Assembly: GCF_014842925.1 (NCBI RefSeq)
Contig: NZ_JACYXJ010000004.1
Span: 1 to 64,000, forward strand
Reading direction: 5' to 3'
Source: Roseibium polysiphoniae
GTDB taxonomy: Bacteria; Pseudomonadota; Alphaproteobacteria; Rhizobiales; Stappiaceae
Length of the DNA stretch: 64,000 nt
Made by a program: the position numbers and the translations under genes
The notes under the pieces: model-generated
What the model was told of the DNA's origin: nothing
Seen by the model: only the letters and a program-made list of their open reading frames with translations
Databases searched by the model: none
Part shown: positions 55,401 through 63,860 of the stretch, in pieces
Layout: every line of letters starts with the position of its first letter
How positions within the stretch are numbered: position 1 is the first letter of the stretch

Positions 55401-55653
55401 CATGACCGGCAATGATAACCTCGGAACGGGGTTTCAGCTGGCCCTTGTCGAACATGGCGCCGTTCGGCATTTGCTCGGTAACCATCGGCCACAGAGCCTG
55501 TTCCGTTAGCAGACGTTCGGGTTCAGAAAAATCAACAAGCAGGAATGCGCTGACCGTTGTCAGCCCGCCATCACGAACGGCCTCAGTTTGGGATGCGACC
55601 GAAACACGGCTTGGTTTGATTATCGCTGGCACGTCTCGGGTCTCCGCCTGCAT
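52399..55653 (-). CDS. DUF2169 and pentapeptide-repeat fusion protein
   Basis: The 1084-residue protein has a DUF2169 domain in its first 340 residues (TTVSAFLLVDFSEP, VQGQKVIARLGGWEKRLAVFGDR, PVGNVQAFGGQNFKLNPHGKG). A long acidic, helix-rich middle part (about 370-770) follows, and then a pentapeptide rod (about 785-1080, many ADLXX units). DUF2169 proteins are T6SS adaptors that link effectors to VgrG/PAAR tips. It is the first gene of the minus-strand spike operon. Confidence 0.88.
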   Translation of the reverse strand: MQAETRDVPAIIKPSRVSVASQTEAVRDGGLTTVSAFLLVDFSEPERLLTEQALWPMVTEQMPNGAMFDKGQLKPRSEVIIAGHALAPTDEPVQGQKVIARLGGWEKRLAVFGDRYWRLTDQGIEMLPAQPFHKMPVGNVQAFGGQNFKLNPHGKGHDSRRIVNAGYDAPLPNVEDLNSPIRSIDDVPQPAHFGPLAPDDAQRMRYAGTYDQHWIKKVSPLKPEDFNPLFHCDAPDDQRFEGYFEGGETFAISGMSRGTSTVGGQLPRLRTRGFFHQPHDESFTETTMVCDTVTLFPNVEKAVLTFRGLIRGADRFAEDIGTIMIAVEHVDAEPRPADYYLDVFNKRTDPEEAHKHALSDFQLMPEVAQGKVSARRQEKLEKAQADRIRFLENQNWAARKFMEDEEMPPELIPPVDENAFGDLPLVAQPTSEEIENGDLDLAALMDDMKSLEDALMARMDEEMAKAEIQRRAIVTAAPNAVLPDIARTPIVSDEKLAKYQDLELDKDVAVGLKELETQLGSAQDQMLSIIDPNETERADEIEAAINEAFQIFDEPSGSDTEAVEKQFQTARARALGLPEGSLLHEARTSLNDVDLGMVDQISDPSTLQQGLDDEFLDMIGDSLPLPEIAPRETSFKRDALIPELPEYKDGLSTEAMEQALAAAEGKLLSMASHLVPEGTEDDPISGLMSRVQDIAPPDSEAMDGLTPPEKAQKAKTDSLQKIDEAETSVAEALATGRQMSPAPLCPFEPLLPGVAERLGTFVVESLASGQDFKGADLAGADLRNADFSGLDLSGTFFENTDLTGANFAGAKLGKAVFAGATLDGADLSGTDLTKANISQASLRGATLTNATLNGLTVIRSDLSDLTADGAVLSESQLIECTLDNVSLRGCKVSDLQMLLGSANGFSAAGSRLERAVFMSLPLANADFSDTSMERVAFMEIQAPNVDFRRASLFSVGFMGNSDLSSSRFDALQARETSWNTAKLQESCFVRASCHSCFFNACDMEATDLRLGSFKSCLFGKSKLADSDFFGANLFSAALNQTDLRRCSMRAANLYAANLLEANLASCDLSGANLGMTSLEQPTHA

Positions 55654-56148
55654 GCTGACTTATCGAGTTCCACGCTCATTTTCTGAGGTCTTGCCCCACT
55701 ATTGGAAATGGATGAAAACACGGTCTGAAGACACTCCTGCAACAGCTTGATCAAAAAGCTGGAAGTTATCGAGTGTCAAACCTGCTTTAGTATCGTGAGA
55801 GGGTCAACTAGCATTTATTTTCACACGCCCAATTCAGATCAAGAAAGCTCTGAGAAAAAATCAATGATTTCAAGTGCAGAAGAATATGTGCTGATCGAAT
55901 AGAAGCTGTCTAAGAATTATTTTCTGTATTTTACTCCCGAAATTGTGGGCGATAATTCACACTATCATTGGAGAATTGTGAGGTAATCTGCACACTGACA
56001 TAATTGACGATGCAATTCAAAATTCGCTAAGATATTGATTCTAAAAATATAAAAAATATTCTCCTGTTTGGCACAGCGTTTGCGAATGATGGTTGGTCGG
56101 CGCCGGGTTGCTCCGGCGAATTGAAATAAATCAGTTCAGGAGGCCGAA
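55654..56148. other. Divergent AT-rich region between spike operon and hcp
   Basis: These 495 bases hold no gene. The right part has the hcp sigma-54 promoter (56069-56084). The stretch 55,800-56,060 is AT-rich and probably contains activator sites. The promoter of the leftward operon was not recognised. Confidence 0.55.
56069..56084 (+). promoter_or_regulatory. Sigma-54 promoter of hcp
   Basis: TGGCACA-GCGT-TTGCG matches the -24/-12 consensus except at the last positions of each block; the invariant GG and GC are 10 bases apart. Transcription would start near 56,095, about 54 bases before hcp. The GAF-domain sigma-54 activator encoded at 59,706 is the obvious candidate regulator. Confidence 0.85.
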
Positions 56149-56661
56149 ATGGCTAACATCGGATACATCACGATCAGTGGCTCTACCCAGGGCGAAATCA
56201 CCAAGGACGCTTCAACCGCAGATTCCATCGGCAACGTCTGGCAGGAAGGCCATGAGGGCGAGTCCCTGGTCTACAAGTTCGAGAGCAACGCAATCGTACC
56301 GCGTGATCCGAACTCCGGCACAGCCATCGGCACTCGCCGTCACCAGCCGACCGTCTTTGTTAAGCCGCTCGACAAAGCATCCCCAATGCTGTGGCAGGCG
56401 CTCGCTACAGGTGAAAACCTGGAAGTCGAGATGAAATTCTGGCGCACCTCCGTCAGCGGTGTGCAAGAGCATTACTACACAATCAAATACACCGACGCCG
56501 TTCTCGTTGAAGGCAAGACCATTCTGCCGGACGTCAACGATGAAGCAAACACATCTCGTGGTGACCTCGAGCAGTGGGCTCTGACCTACCGCAAAGCTGA
56601 ATGGACCCACGAAATCGCCGGCACTTCAGCTTCTGATGATTGGCGCGCTCCAGTTACCTGA
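56149..56661 (+). CDS. hcp: T6SS tail-tube protein Hcp (TssD)
   Basis: Hcp hexamers stack into the inner tube that is fired out. The 170-residue protein has the family pattern: YITISGSTQGEITKD, VYKFESNAIVPRDPNSG, RHQPTVFVKPLDKASPMLWQ (segments quoted separately) and the final WALTYRKAEWTHEIAGTSASDDW. AGGAGG precedes the ATG, which fits high expression. It is located away from the main operon, under its own sigma-54 promoter. Confidence 0.97.
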   Translation: MANIGYITISGSTQGEITKDASTADSIGNVWQEGHEGESLVYKFESNAIVPRDPNSGTAIGTRRHQPTVFVKPLDKASPMLWQALATGENLEVEMKFWRTSVSGVQEHYYTIKYTDAVLVEGKTILPDVNDEANTSRGDLEQWALTYRKAEWTHEIAGTSASDDWRAPVT

Positions 56662-56714
56662 TGATCGTCCTTTACCGGATATCAGGGTAACAACGATTAC
56701 AAGCTAAGCCTCCA

Positions 56715-56745
56715 GGGTGCCGTTTCGCAAATCGGAACGGCACCC
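56715..56745 (+). terminator. Strong hairpin after hcp
   Basis: GGGTGCCGTT and AACGGCACCC form a perfect 10-bp stem with an 11-base loop, 53 bases after the hcp stop. No T-tract follows, so partial readthrough into clpV is possible and the hairpin may stabilise hcp mRNA. Confidence 0.75.
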
Positions 56746-56861
56746 GTGGCCATTTCCGGTCATTGATAACGCGTCCTCTTTCGGCGTAGTAATAAATTCT
56801 ATTTTTCAAGGGGCTGTTTTCAATGCTCCTGTCATGAAAGCAAAATACTTGGTTAGATTAT

Positions 56862-56890
56862 AGCATTGGCAGGCTAGCCGATGCTTTTTC
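56862..56890 (+). terminator. Terminator-like hairpin in the clpV leader
   Basis: AGCATTGGC pairs with GCCGATGCT (one wobble) around AGGCTA and is followed by TTTTC. It ends just before the AGGGAG ribosome site of clpV. It could stop readthrough from hcp, or control clpV translation. Confidence 0.5.
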
Positions 56891-56906
56891 AGGGAGCGGA
56901 ATTTTG

Positions 56907-59609
56907 GTGGATCTTGATCTTCGTCGCCTTATTAGTCGCCTGAATACCTATTCTCGCCGCGCGCTGGAATCTGCGGCTGGACTTGCGGTGACCCGTGGGC
57001 ATTTCGAGGTGACGATAGAGCATCTGCTTTATGTGTTTGTCGAGGACAGCCAACACGACGTCCAGACTGCCTGTCGGCACTTCGAAGTTGATCCGACAAA
57101 TTTCAAAAAGAGCCTGCATTCGACACTTGAGGACATGAAGCGCGGCAACGAAGGCCGGCCAGTGTTCTCACGCTTGCTGATTGAGTGGATTTCAGATGCC
57201 TGGCTGGTCAGCTCCGTCGAGTTAAACCTTGATCAAGTGCGTTCGGGCAGCCTGTTCGCAACGGTTTTTGCCCAACCCAACCGTTTCGGCGATGACCGGT
57301 GGCTTTCTGAGCTGCAGTCGGTCTCCTACGAGCAGTTCAAGAAAGACTTCGGCGCGGCGGTCGAGGGATCAGAAGAGACAACCACCGAGCAGACCTCCGG
57401 GACCAGCAACGAAAGCAAGGCAACGCCTGGTGCGAGCCCTGACAGCGCGCTGGCGAAGTTCTGCACCAATTTCACCGAGCAGGCGCGGCAGGGCAAGATC
57501 GACCAGGTGTTCTGCCGTGACCGCGAAATCCAGCAGATGATCGATGTGCTGGGCCGTCGACGCAAGAACAACCCAATCTGCGTTGGAGATCCAGGGGTCG
57601 GCAAGACTGCCGTTGTTGAGGGCTTGGCGCGCAAGATCTCTGAGGGCGACGTTCCCGACATGCTCAAGAATGTCGAGTTGATCGGTCTTGACCTTGGAAT
57701 GTTGCAGGCCGGTGCTGGTGTTAAGGGTGAGTTCGAAAACCGCCTTAAGGGCATCATCGAAGAGGTTAAATCCTCGCCGAAGCCCGTCATCCTGTTCATC
57801 GATGAAGCGCATATGCTCATTGGTGCGGGTGGTTCAGCGGGCGGCGCTGACGCGGCCAACCTATTGAAACCGGCGCTGGCACGCGGTGAGCTTCGGACCA
57901 TCGCGGCGACGACCTGGAGCGAATACAAGAAATACATCGAAAAAGACCCGGCCCTTGAACGCCGGTTCCAGCTTGTAAAGCTGGATGAACCCAGCCCTGC
58001 TCAAGCAATCACGATCATGCGCGGGCTGCGCACCGCCTATGAAAAGAACCATGGCGTCTACATTCGGGACAACGCCGTTTCAGCGGCCGCTAAATTGTCG
58101 GCTCGGTATATTTCAGGCCGTCAGCTGCCTGATAAGGCGGTCGATGTCCTCGATACCGCCTGTGCCCGTGTGAAGCTGTCACTATCCTCAAAACCATTCG
58201 CGATCGAGTTGAGAGAGAAGAACCTCGGCGAACTTCGCCGGGAGCTTGATTCCATTCGTCGCGACCAGCAGTCGGACTTCGGTGACGAAGCTCTTCAAGT
58301 ATCTGAAATTGAAGAAAAAATTTCCGATCTCGAAAACGAAATCGCCGAGTTGACGTCAAAGTGGCAAGAAGAACTTTCCCTCGTTGACGAAATTCTGCGC
58401 ATGCGCCTTGAGCTTGGCTTGACGCTCGATGAGGATGCTGCTGAGCCTGACAGTGAAGCCAATGACGGTGATACTGACAGTGATACTGGCGGTGATGAAG
58501 CGCCAGCCGCACCGGATCTGGATGAACTGCGTGTGAAATATCGTGAGGTGGCCGAACAGTTGACCGCCATACAGGCCGGGGACCCTTTGGTCTCCTTCGA
58601 GGTCACTGAAGAATCCGTCGGGCAGGTCATTGCTGATTGGACGGGCGTTCCGCTCGGGCGAATGGTTGAGGATGATGCTCAATCCATCCTGTCGCTTTCA
58701 GAGAACCTGAAGGCCAGGGTGGTTGGCCAGGACCATGCCATTCAGGCAATCGATGAAGCATTGCGCACAGCCAAGGCCGGGGTGCAAAACCCGGACGCGC
58801 CGATGGGTGTTTTCTTGTTCGTTGGCCCGTCCGGCGTCGGTAAGACCGAGCTGGCAACGGCCATCGCCGATCAACTGTTTGGCGGCGAGCGCTTCCTTAT
58901 TTCGATCAACATGTCCGAATTCCAGGAAAAGCATACCGTATCGAAGCTGGTTGGCTCTCCCCCGGGTTATGTTGGTTATGGCGAAGGTGGTCTCCTGACC
59001 GAAGCTGTGCGCCAACGACCCTATTCCGTCGTCCTGCTCGACGAGGTCGAAAAGGCAGACCTGGAGGTCATGAATCTCTTCTACCAGGTCTTCGACAAGG
59101 GCATGTTGGCAGATGGCGAAGGCCGGCAGATTGATTTCAAGAATACAATCATCGTTCTGACCAGCAACCTCGCAACGGATGTGCTTACCGAGATGGGCAC
59201 ATTGCCCACACAGCCGAGCTCCGATGAGCTGGTTGCTGCAATCCGGCCGATCCTGAGTGCGCATTTCAAACCGGCACTGCTGGCACGCATGCAGATAGTG
59301 CCCTTCTACCCGCTAGTTGGCGCGCCGCTTGAGAAAATCGTCCGTCTGAAACTCAACAAGGTCGGCAAGCGGCTGTTGGAAAATCAGAAGATGACACTCC
59401 ATTATTCTGACGAGGTGGTCGCCGCAATCTCCGCCCGCTGCACGGAAGTGGAGACAGGCGCCCGCAACATCGACCATATCGTGAACCGTACGATCCTTCC
59501 TGAACTGTCGACTGAGCTTTTGACCCAAATGGGGTCAGGTGATGCATTCTCATCGGTCTCGATTGATGTCCAGGGAGATGGTCGTTTTGGATATACGCTG
59601 TCAGTCTAG
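56907..59609 (+). CDS. tssH: T6SS AAA+ ATPase TssH (ClpV)
   Basis: ClpV disassembles contracted sheaths for reuse. The 900-residue protein has the Clp N domain (about 1-145: RALESAAGLAVTRGHFEVTIE), first AAA+ domain with Walker A GDPGVGKTA and LFIDEAHML, a coiled-coil middle domain with an acidic insertion (about 510-545), and second AAA+ domain with GPSGVGKTE and LLDEVEKAD. The ClpV type is indicated by FLISINMSEFQEKHTVSKLV. The start is GTG 56907 or the TTG just before; AGGGAG lies about 10 bases upstream. Confidence 0.95.
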   Translation: MDLDLRRLISRLNTYSRRALESAAGLAVTRGHFEVTIEHLLYVFVEDSQHDVQTACRHFEVDPTNFKKSLHSTLEDMKRGNEGRPVFSRLLIEWISDAWLVSSVELNLDQVRSGSLFATVFAQPNRFGDDRWLSELQSVSYEQFKKDFGAAVEGSEETTTEQTSGTSNESKATPGASPDSALAKFCTNFTEQARQGKIDQVFCRDREIQQMIDVLGRRRKNNPICVGDPGVGKTAVVEGLARKISEGDVPDMLKNVELIGLDLGMLQAGAGVKGEFENRLKGIIEEVKSSPKPVILFIDEAHMLIGAGGSAGGADAANLLKPALARGELRTIAATTWSEYKKYIEKDPALERRFQLVKLDEPSPAQAITIMRGLRTAYEKNHGVYIRDNAVSAAAKLSARYISGRQLPDKAVDVLDTACARVKLSLSSKPFAIELREKNLGELRRELDSIRRDQQSDFGDEALQVSEIEEKISDLENEIAELTSKWQEELSLVDEILRMRLELGLTLDEDAAEPDSEANDGDTDSDTGGDEAPAAPDLDELRVKYREVAEQLTAIQAGDPLVSFEVTEESVGQVIADWTGVPLGRMVEDDAQSILSLSENLKARVVGQDHAIQAIDEALRTAKAGVQNPDAPMGVFLFVGPSGVGKTELATAIADQLFGGERFLISINMSEFQEKHTVSKLVGSPPGYVGYGEGGLLTEAVRQRPYSVVLLDEVEKADLEVMNLFYQVFDKGMLADGEGRQIDFKNTIIVLTSNLATDVLTEMGTLPTQPSSDELVAAIRPILSAHFKPALLARMQIVPFYPLVGAPLEKIVRLKLNKVGKRLLENQKMTLHYSDEVVAAISARCTEVETGARNIDHIVNRTILPELSTELLTQMGSGDAFSSVSIDVQGDGRFGYTLSV

Positions 59610-59705
59610 GATTGTTCGACGCGCCTATTGTGCCACGACGACGTTGAAGCCGCCCTGTCGACATTGTGTCGCCGGACATTTGTTTGGTCTTGGAGGCATT
59701 GTTGA

Positions 59706-61361
59706 ATGATGCCTAAAAACGCTGTTTTTCAGGATTTGATAGACCTTTCGATTGCTCTGGCAAGTGAGCAAAAGATCGAGTCCGTCATGAACCTGGTGCT
59801 TGAGGCGTCCATTCGCCTGTCCGGTGCCGAGGGCGCGTCGATTTATGCCCTGGACACGCTCGCTCATTACCTTCATCGCGTGAGTTCCAAATATCGCGGG
59901 CTCATCGAGGTGATGGCCGAAGGTGAGCGGATCCCGATCTATAGCGGTGAGAAGACTCCCAACTTGAATGAACCGGCGTCGCTTGTCGTTTCGACCGGGA
60001 CGCCCGTCAATATCGGAAACATCGACAGCGCCATCGGCTATGACTTTTCCCGAATTCGGGAAGACGACAAGCTCGGTGGGACACGAACACGCTCGCTTGT
60101 GATCGTGCCCCTGACGATTCAGGAAAATCGTTCCATCGGCATCCTGCAACTGATCAACGTTCGCAACGGCGCGGATGAGATTGGAGCGCTGGAGGACGCT
60201 GCGTTGCGTCCATTGATGAGTTTCGCCAGCCAGGCAGCCGTTTGCATGTGGAATAGCCGTCTCGTGGAGGAGAACTCCCGCTTGAATCGGCAGTTCAACC
60301 GCCAGCTTGCGGAACTGCCAAGGCAGCGAAAGGCCAAGAAAGAAAGCCAGACGCGCAAATTTGCCAAGCCGGGCGGCCTCGTCGGTGATAGCCCGCCGAT
60401 TGAGCACGCGATTTCCTTGATTTGCAAAGCCGCGGTTTCCGATGTGCCAATTCTTCTGCGAGGAGAAACCGGTACGGGCAAGGAAATGATGGCCAGTTTC
60501 ATTCATCAATCGAGCGATCGCAGCGGCAATCCGTTTGTGGTGCAGAACTGCGCCGCGCTGCCTGAAGCTTTGCTGGAAAGCGAACTCTTTGGTCATGTCA
60601 AAGGCGCGTTCACCGGTGCGGCGACCACGAAACAGGGGCTCGCCCACGAAGCGCACAAGGGGACGTTGTTCCTGGATGAAATCGGCGACATGCCGCTTAG
60701 CCTCCAGGCCAAGTTGCTCCGCCTCTTGCAGGAAGGCGAAGTCCGCCGTGTTGGATCCACGAAGACCGAAACAGTCGACGTGCGTATTGTAGGTGCCACG
60801 AACGTCAATCTTGAGAAAAAGATTGCCGAAGCCGAATTCAGAAAAGACCTGTTTTATCGGTTGAACGTTTTTCCGATCCAGATGCCCCCTCTTCGGGAGC
60901 GTCCCTCTGACATTCCCAAGCTGATAGATCATTTCTTGAAGACATCATCCGAGAAATTCGGACGTCCGATGCCAGAAGTCAGCTCGGATGCCTTGGACGC
61001 TCTGCTGTGCTGGAGCTATCCGGGCAATGTTCGCGAGCTGAAGAATATTCTGGACCGGGCTCAGCTGATGGCAGACGCCGATCAGCCGATCCAGATCACG
61101 CATTTGCCCGGAGAACTGGTTGGCTATTCCGACAAGGAATCCTCGCGAATGCCGGCCGTTATCCCGGATGGGGACCTCAAAACGATTGTCGGTCAATACG
61201 AGGCTCTGGTTTTGGAAGCGAAAATGCGCGAAGCTAATTGGAACAAAAGCTTGGCAGCTCGGATCTTGAAAGTCAGCCGGCGGACGATTATCGAAAAGCT
61301 CAATCGATATAATATTAGTCGGCCGAAAGGTTACGAGATCCCAGATTCAGAAAGTCTCTAA
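59706..61361 (+). CDS. GAF-domain sigma-54 activator of the T6SS (VasH-like)
   Basis: The 551-residue protein has an N-terminal GAF sensor domain (about 20-185), an AAA+ sigma-54 domain (about 222-455; Walker A GETGTGKE at 253-260, contact loop GAFTGA at 300-305, LFLDEIGDMPLSLQ) and a C-terminal Fis-like helix-turn-helix (SLAARILKVSRRTIIEKL). There is no receiver domain, so a small molecule or protein signal is expected. It follows clpV and probably activates the sigma-54 promoter before hcp. Confidence 0.9.
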   Translation: MMPKNAVFQDLIDLSIALASEQKIESVMNLVLEASIRLSGAEGASIYALDTLAHYLHRVSSKYRGLIEVMAEGERIPIYSGEKTPNLNEPASLVVSTGTPVNIGNIDSAIGYDFSRIREDDKLGGTRTRSLVIVPLTIQENRSIGILQLINVRNGADEIGALEDAALRPLMSFASQAAVCMWNSRLVEENSRLNRQFNRQLAELPRQRKAKKESQTRKFAKPGGLVGDSPPIEHAISLICKAAVSDVPILLRGETGTGKEMMASFIHQSSDRSGNPFVVQNCAALPEALLESELFGHVKGAFTGAATTKQGLAHEAHKGTLFLDEIGDMPLSLQAKLLRLLQEGEVRRVGSTKTETVDVRIVGATNVNLEKKIAEAEFRKDLFYRLNVFPIQMPPLRERPSDIPKLIDHFLKTSSEKFGRPMPEVSSDALDALLCWSYPGNVRELKNILDRAQLMADADQPIQITHLPGELVGYSDKESSRMPAVIPDGDLKTIVGQYEALVLEAKMREANWNKSLAARILKVSRRTIIEKLNRYNISRPKGYEIPDSESL

Positions 61362-61372
61362 AACTGAAATTC

Positions 61373-63043
61373 TTGCGACCGAAAAAACCACCTCAGATGC
61401 CAGCGACGGGTTCGGACGAGGATCCCACCGGCGCAGTCAGCGCATTTGTCACGGGGCGGTCCAACTACGATCTTCTGGTGCGTCGGCTCAAGACTTACGC
61501 AATGAAGTCTGAACACCAATTTGAGCAGGTTGTTGGCGTTATCCGGCAATCGATTGAGGAAGGGCGCCTTCCGAACGATCTTGGTACCATTGTCTTGCAG
61601 CAGTTGCCTGGCGCAACGAAAACAAGCGATGCGTTCAGCGTTGCAGATCTGGGCTTGCCGGGAACGTATCCGCCCACCACGCCCATGGCTGCGGCCTCGA
61701 CGGCTGGCACACCAAATGCTCTTTTGAATGACGATTTCGACGAACCGACAATTCCCCGAGTGTTGCATTTGCAGGGCATGGGGCAAACGCCGGCCGCAGC
61801 GCCGGTTCCAAGCCCAACAATTTCTCCCCTGCAGGTGGCTGGAGAGCTCGGCTTGTCAAAAGGGGAAGCAGCGCTCACGCTGACCGGACACCGCGATCAG
61901 ACGACGGGCAAGCCCTACCTGCCGCCGCTGCCGTTTCTGGCAACCCCGAAGAGCACTTCAGGGGATGAAACGCGTCAGAAGGTGGACGATGTCGTGCTGT
62001 CTTCAATTGTCGACGATTACCGCGGGTTCCGCAAAGGTCGCGACGGCGACGCGCCGGAAACGAAAGCTCCAGAAGAGCAGCCAGAACAACTCGACAAGTT
62101 TCTGACCAACTACAGAAGCGCTCGCTTTCGGTCAGATGCCCGCCGCTCTGGCAGCGATCGCTCACGTGAGGCTCAAAACCTTGAAAAATTCGGTGCTGCA
62201 GGCGCGCCGCGTGCCGGCGTTGGGAGCATTTTGCGGGATCGGTTTATTCTCGACGTAGAGATCGGTCGAGGCGGCATGGGAGTGGTCTATTCGGCCGTCG
62301 ATCGCCGAAGGCTGGAGGCGGGAAATGCCCAGCCCTATGTCGCCGTGAAACTGTTGAACGACGAATTCCGCACCAATCCGGACGCCCTGCGCATTCTGGA
62401 AGCCGAGGCCCGCAAATCACAAATGCTGGCGCACCCCAATATTGCCTCGGTTTATGATTTTGATCGGGATCGTTCCGAGGTCTTCATCGTGATGGAGCTC
62501 TTGAAAGGGGTGCCGCTGAACCGCCGGTTGGCGCAATCCGTCGGGCTGGCGCTCCCGGGAAATGAGGCAAGTGCGATCTTGACCGGGATTTGTTCGGCGC
62601 TAACTCACGCGCATTCCCAAGGCGTGATTCATTCGGACCTCAAGCCTGGGAACGTTTTTCTGGTCGAGGACGGTCCAGTCAAACTGCTCGACTTCGGTCT
62701 GGCCGCTGCGGCAACCGCTGACGGCGCAGACGAAACGCTCGCAGACGCCATGACCACCGCCTACGCCAGCCCGGAAATGTTCGACCGGGCGCCGCGCGAT
62801 CCGCGAGACGATATCTTTGCGCTTGGCTGTATCGCCTATCAATTGATTTCCGGAACGCATCCGTTTGCCATGCGACCGTCAAATGAAGCCGCTGCGGAAA
62901 ACCTGGAACCGGAGGTCCTGAGCGATCTGGATGTCGCGGCCTGGACCGCGATCCGCAACGCGCTTCAATTCGACAGAAATAAACGGACAGCGAGTGTCGA
63001 GGACTTCATGACAGCGTTGTTTGATGCGCCGAGCGAAGACTGA
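61373..63043 (+). CDS. Second Ser/Thr protein kinase
   Basis: The 556-residue protein has a long N-terminal region of about 285 residues with no recognised domain except a possible helical segment near 30-70, then a Hanks-type kinase domain: GRGGMGVVYSA, YVAVKLLN, VIHSDLKPGNVFL and KLLDFGLAAA. All catalytic residues seem present. No membrane helix is seen. The start is doubtful: TTG 61373 or ATG 61397, neither with a good ribosome site. It lies 11 bases after the sigma-54 activator gene and so probably belongs to the T6SS regulon. Confidence 0.85.
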   Translation: MRPKKPPQMPATGSDEDPTGAVSAFVTGRSNYDLLVRRLKTYAMKSEHQFEQVVGVIRQSIEEGRLPNDLGTIVLQQLPGATKTSDAFSVADLGLPGTYPPTTPMAAASTAGTPNALLNDDFDEPTIPRVLHLQGMGQTPAAAPVPSPTISPLQVAGELGLSKGEAALTLTGHRDQTTGKPYLPPLPFLATPKSTSGDETRQKVDDVVLSSIVDDYRGFRKGRDGDAPETKAPEEQPEQLDKFLTNYRSARFRSDARRSGSDRSREAQNLEKFGAAGAPRAGVGSILRDRFILDVEIGRGGMGVVYSAVDRRRLEAGNAQPYVAVKLLNDEFRTNPDALRILEAEARKSQMLAHPNIASVYDFDRDRSEVFIVMELLKGVPLNRRLAQSVGLALPGNEASAILTGICSALTHAHSQGVIHSDLKPGNVFLVEDGPVKLLDFGLAAAATADGADETLADAMTTAYASPEMFDRAPRDPRDDIFALGCIAYQLISGTHPFAMRPSNEAAAENLEPEVLSDLDVAAWTAIRNALQFDRNKRTASVEDFMTALFDAPSED

Positions 63044-63062
63044 AAGCCTTCGAGACAGGCTC

Positions 63063-63836
63063 CTACTCGATCGCGTCAACGATCGATTCAATTGCTCTCG
63101 TAAAGGCATGGTCAGGCTGCAATGTCCGGAGCAAGCCGGTGCTGCCAATCTGAATCAGGTCTGTCGAGAGCGGGAGGACCGCTGCGACCGGCGTGCGATA
63201 GTTGGAAAACACCCGTTGTGCCAGATCGTTGAAGTCGAATGCCTCGAGCGCCTTGTTGACGATCAGGAACAACTGAGGAACCTCAAGCTTGCGCGCCAGA
63301 TCGAGTGTGACAGCTGTGCCTTGGTAATCCTGGACATCGGGCCTGAGGATCAGCAGCAAGGTGTCGGAAATCGCGATCGAGAGCAACGTTTCCTCATTGA
63401 CCCCTGGGTGCGTGTCAATCAGCAAATAATCGAGCTCGAGCTCCTGGCAAAGAGTGATGAACCCGCGATTGAGGTCTTCGACATCGTATTTCTCTTTCAG
63501 AATACGGGCGATTTCACCGGTCTTGATAGACGAAGGCACCAGGAAGACCTTGGCTCCTTCCGGGGGAACAACATCGCCATTTGCGTCGACCACCCCACCA
63601 GTCACGTCAATCGCGCAATCGGTGACACCACAGTGCCCCCACAGGAAGTTGTTCAAGGTATATTGGACTGAATTGAGGTCGACCTTGAAAAGCGTGTGGA
63701 TGCCGGGCGACTGAATGTCGGTATCGACGATCCCGACCCTGTGTCCGCGAATGGCCAGCGTCGCCGCAAGGTTCGCGGTGACATTGGATTTGCCCGTGCC
63801 GCCCCGGTAGGAATGCGTGGAAATGATCTTGGTCAA
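63063..63836 (-). CDS. ParA/MinD-like ATPase with variant Walker A
   Basis: The 257-residue protein is a SIMIBI-class ATPase. It starts with MTKIISTHSYRGGTGKSN: the P-loop Lys16 is kept, but the second lysine of the deviant Walker A (KGGxGKT) is Arg11. Other motifs are GIVDTDIQSPG and DYLLIDTHPGVNEETL. Such ATPases position proteins or complexes on membranes or the nucleoid. It converges with the kinase gene (19 bases). A truncated gene lies upstream on the same strand. Confidence 0.88.
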   Translation of the reverse strand: MTKIISTHSYRGGTGKSNVTANLAATLAIRGHRVGIVDTDIQSPGIHTLFKVDLNSVQYTLNNFLWGHCGVTDCAIDVTGGVVDANGDVVPPEGAKVFLVPSSIKTGEIARILKEKYDVEDLNRGFITLCQELELDYLLIDTHPGVNEETLLSIAISDTLLLILRPDVQDYQGTAVTLDLARKLEVPQLFLIVNKALEAFDFNDLAQRVFSNYRTPVAAVLPLSTDLIQIGSTGLLRTLQPDHAFTRAIESIVDAIE

Positions 63837-63860
63837 GCGAAGCTCTCTGAAATGATTGGT

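Noticed and set aside
59625-60932. Open frame of 435 codons antisense to the sigma-54 activator
   Set aside because: It is the complementary frame of a gene with clear GAF, AAA+ and HTH motifs; no family resemblance of its own.
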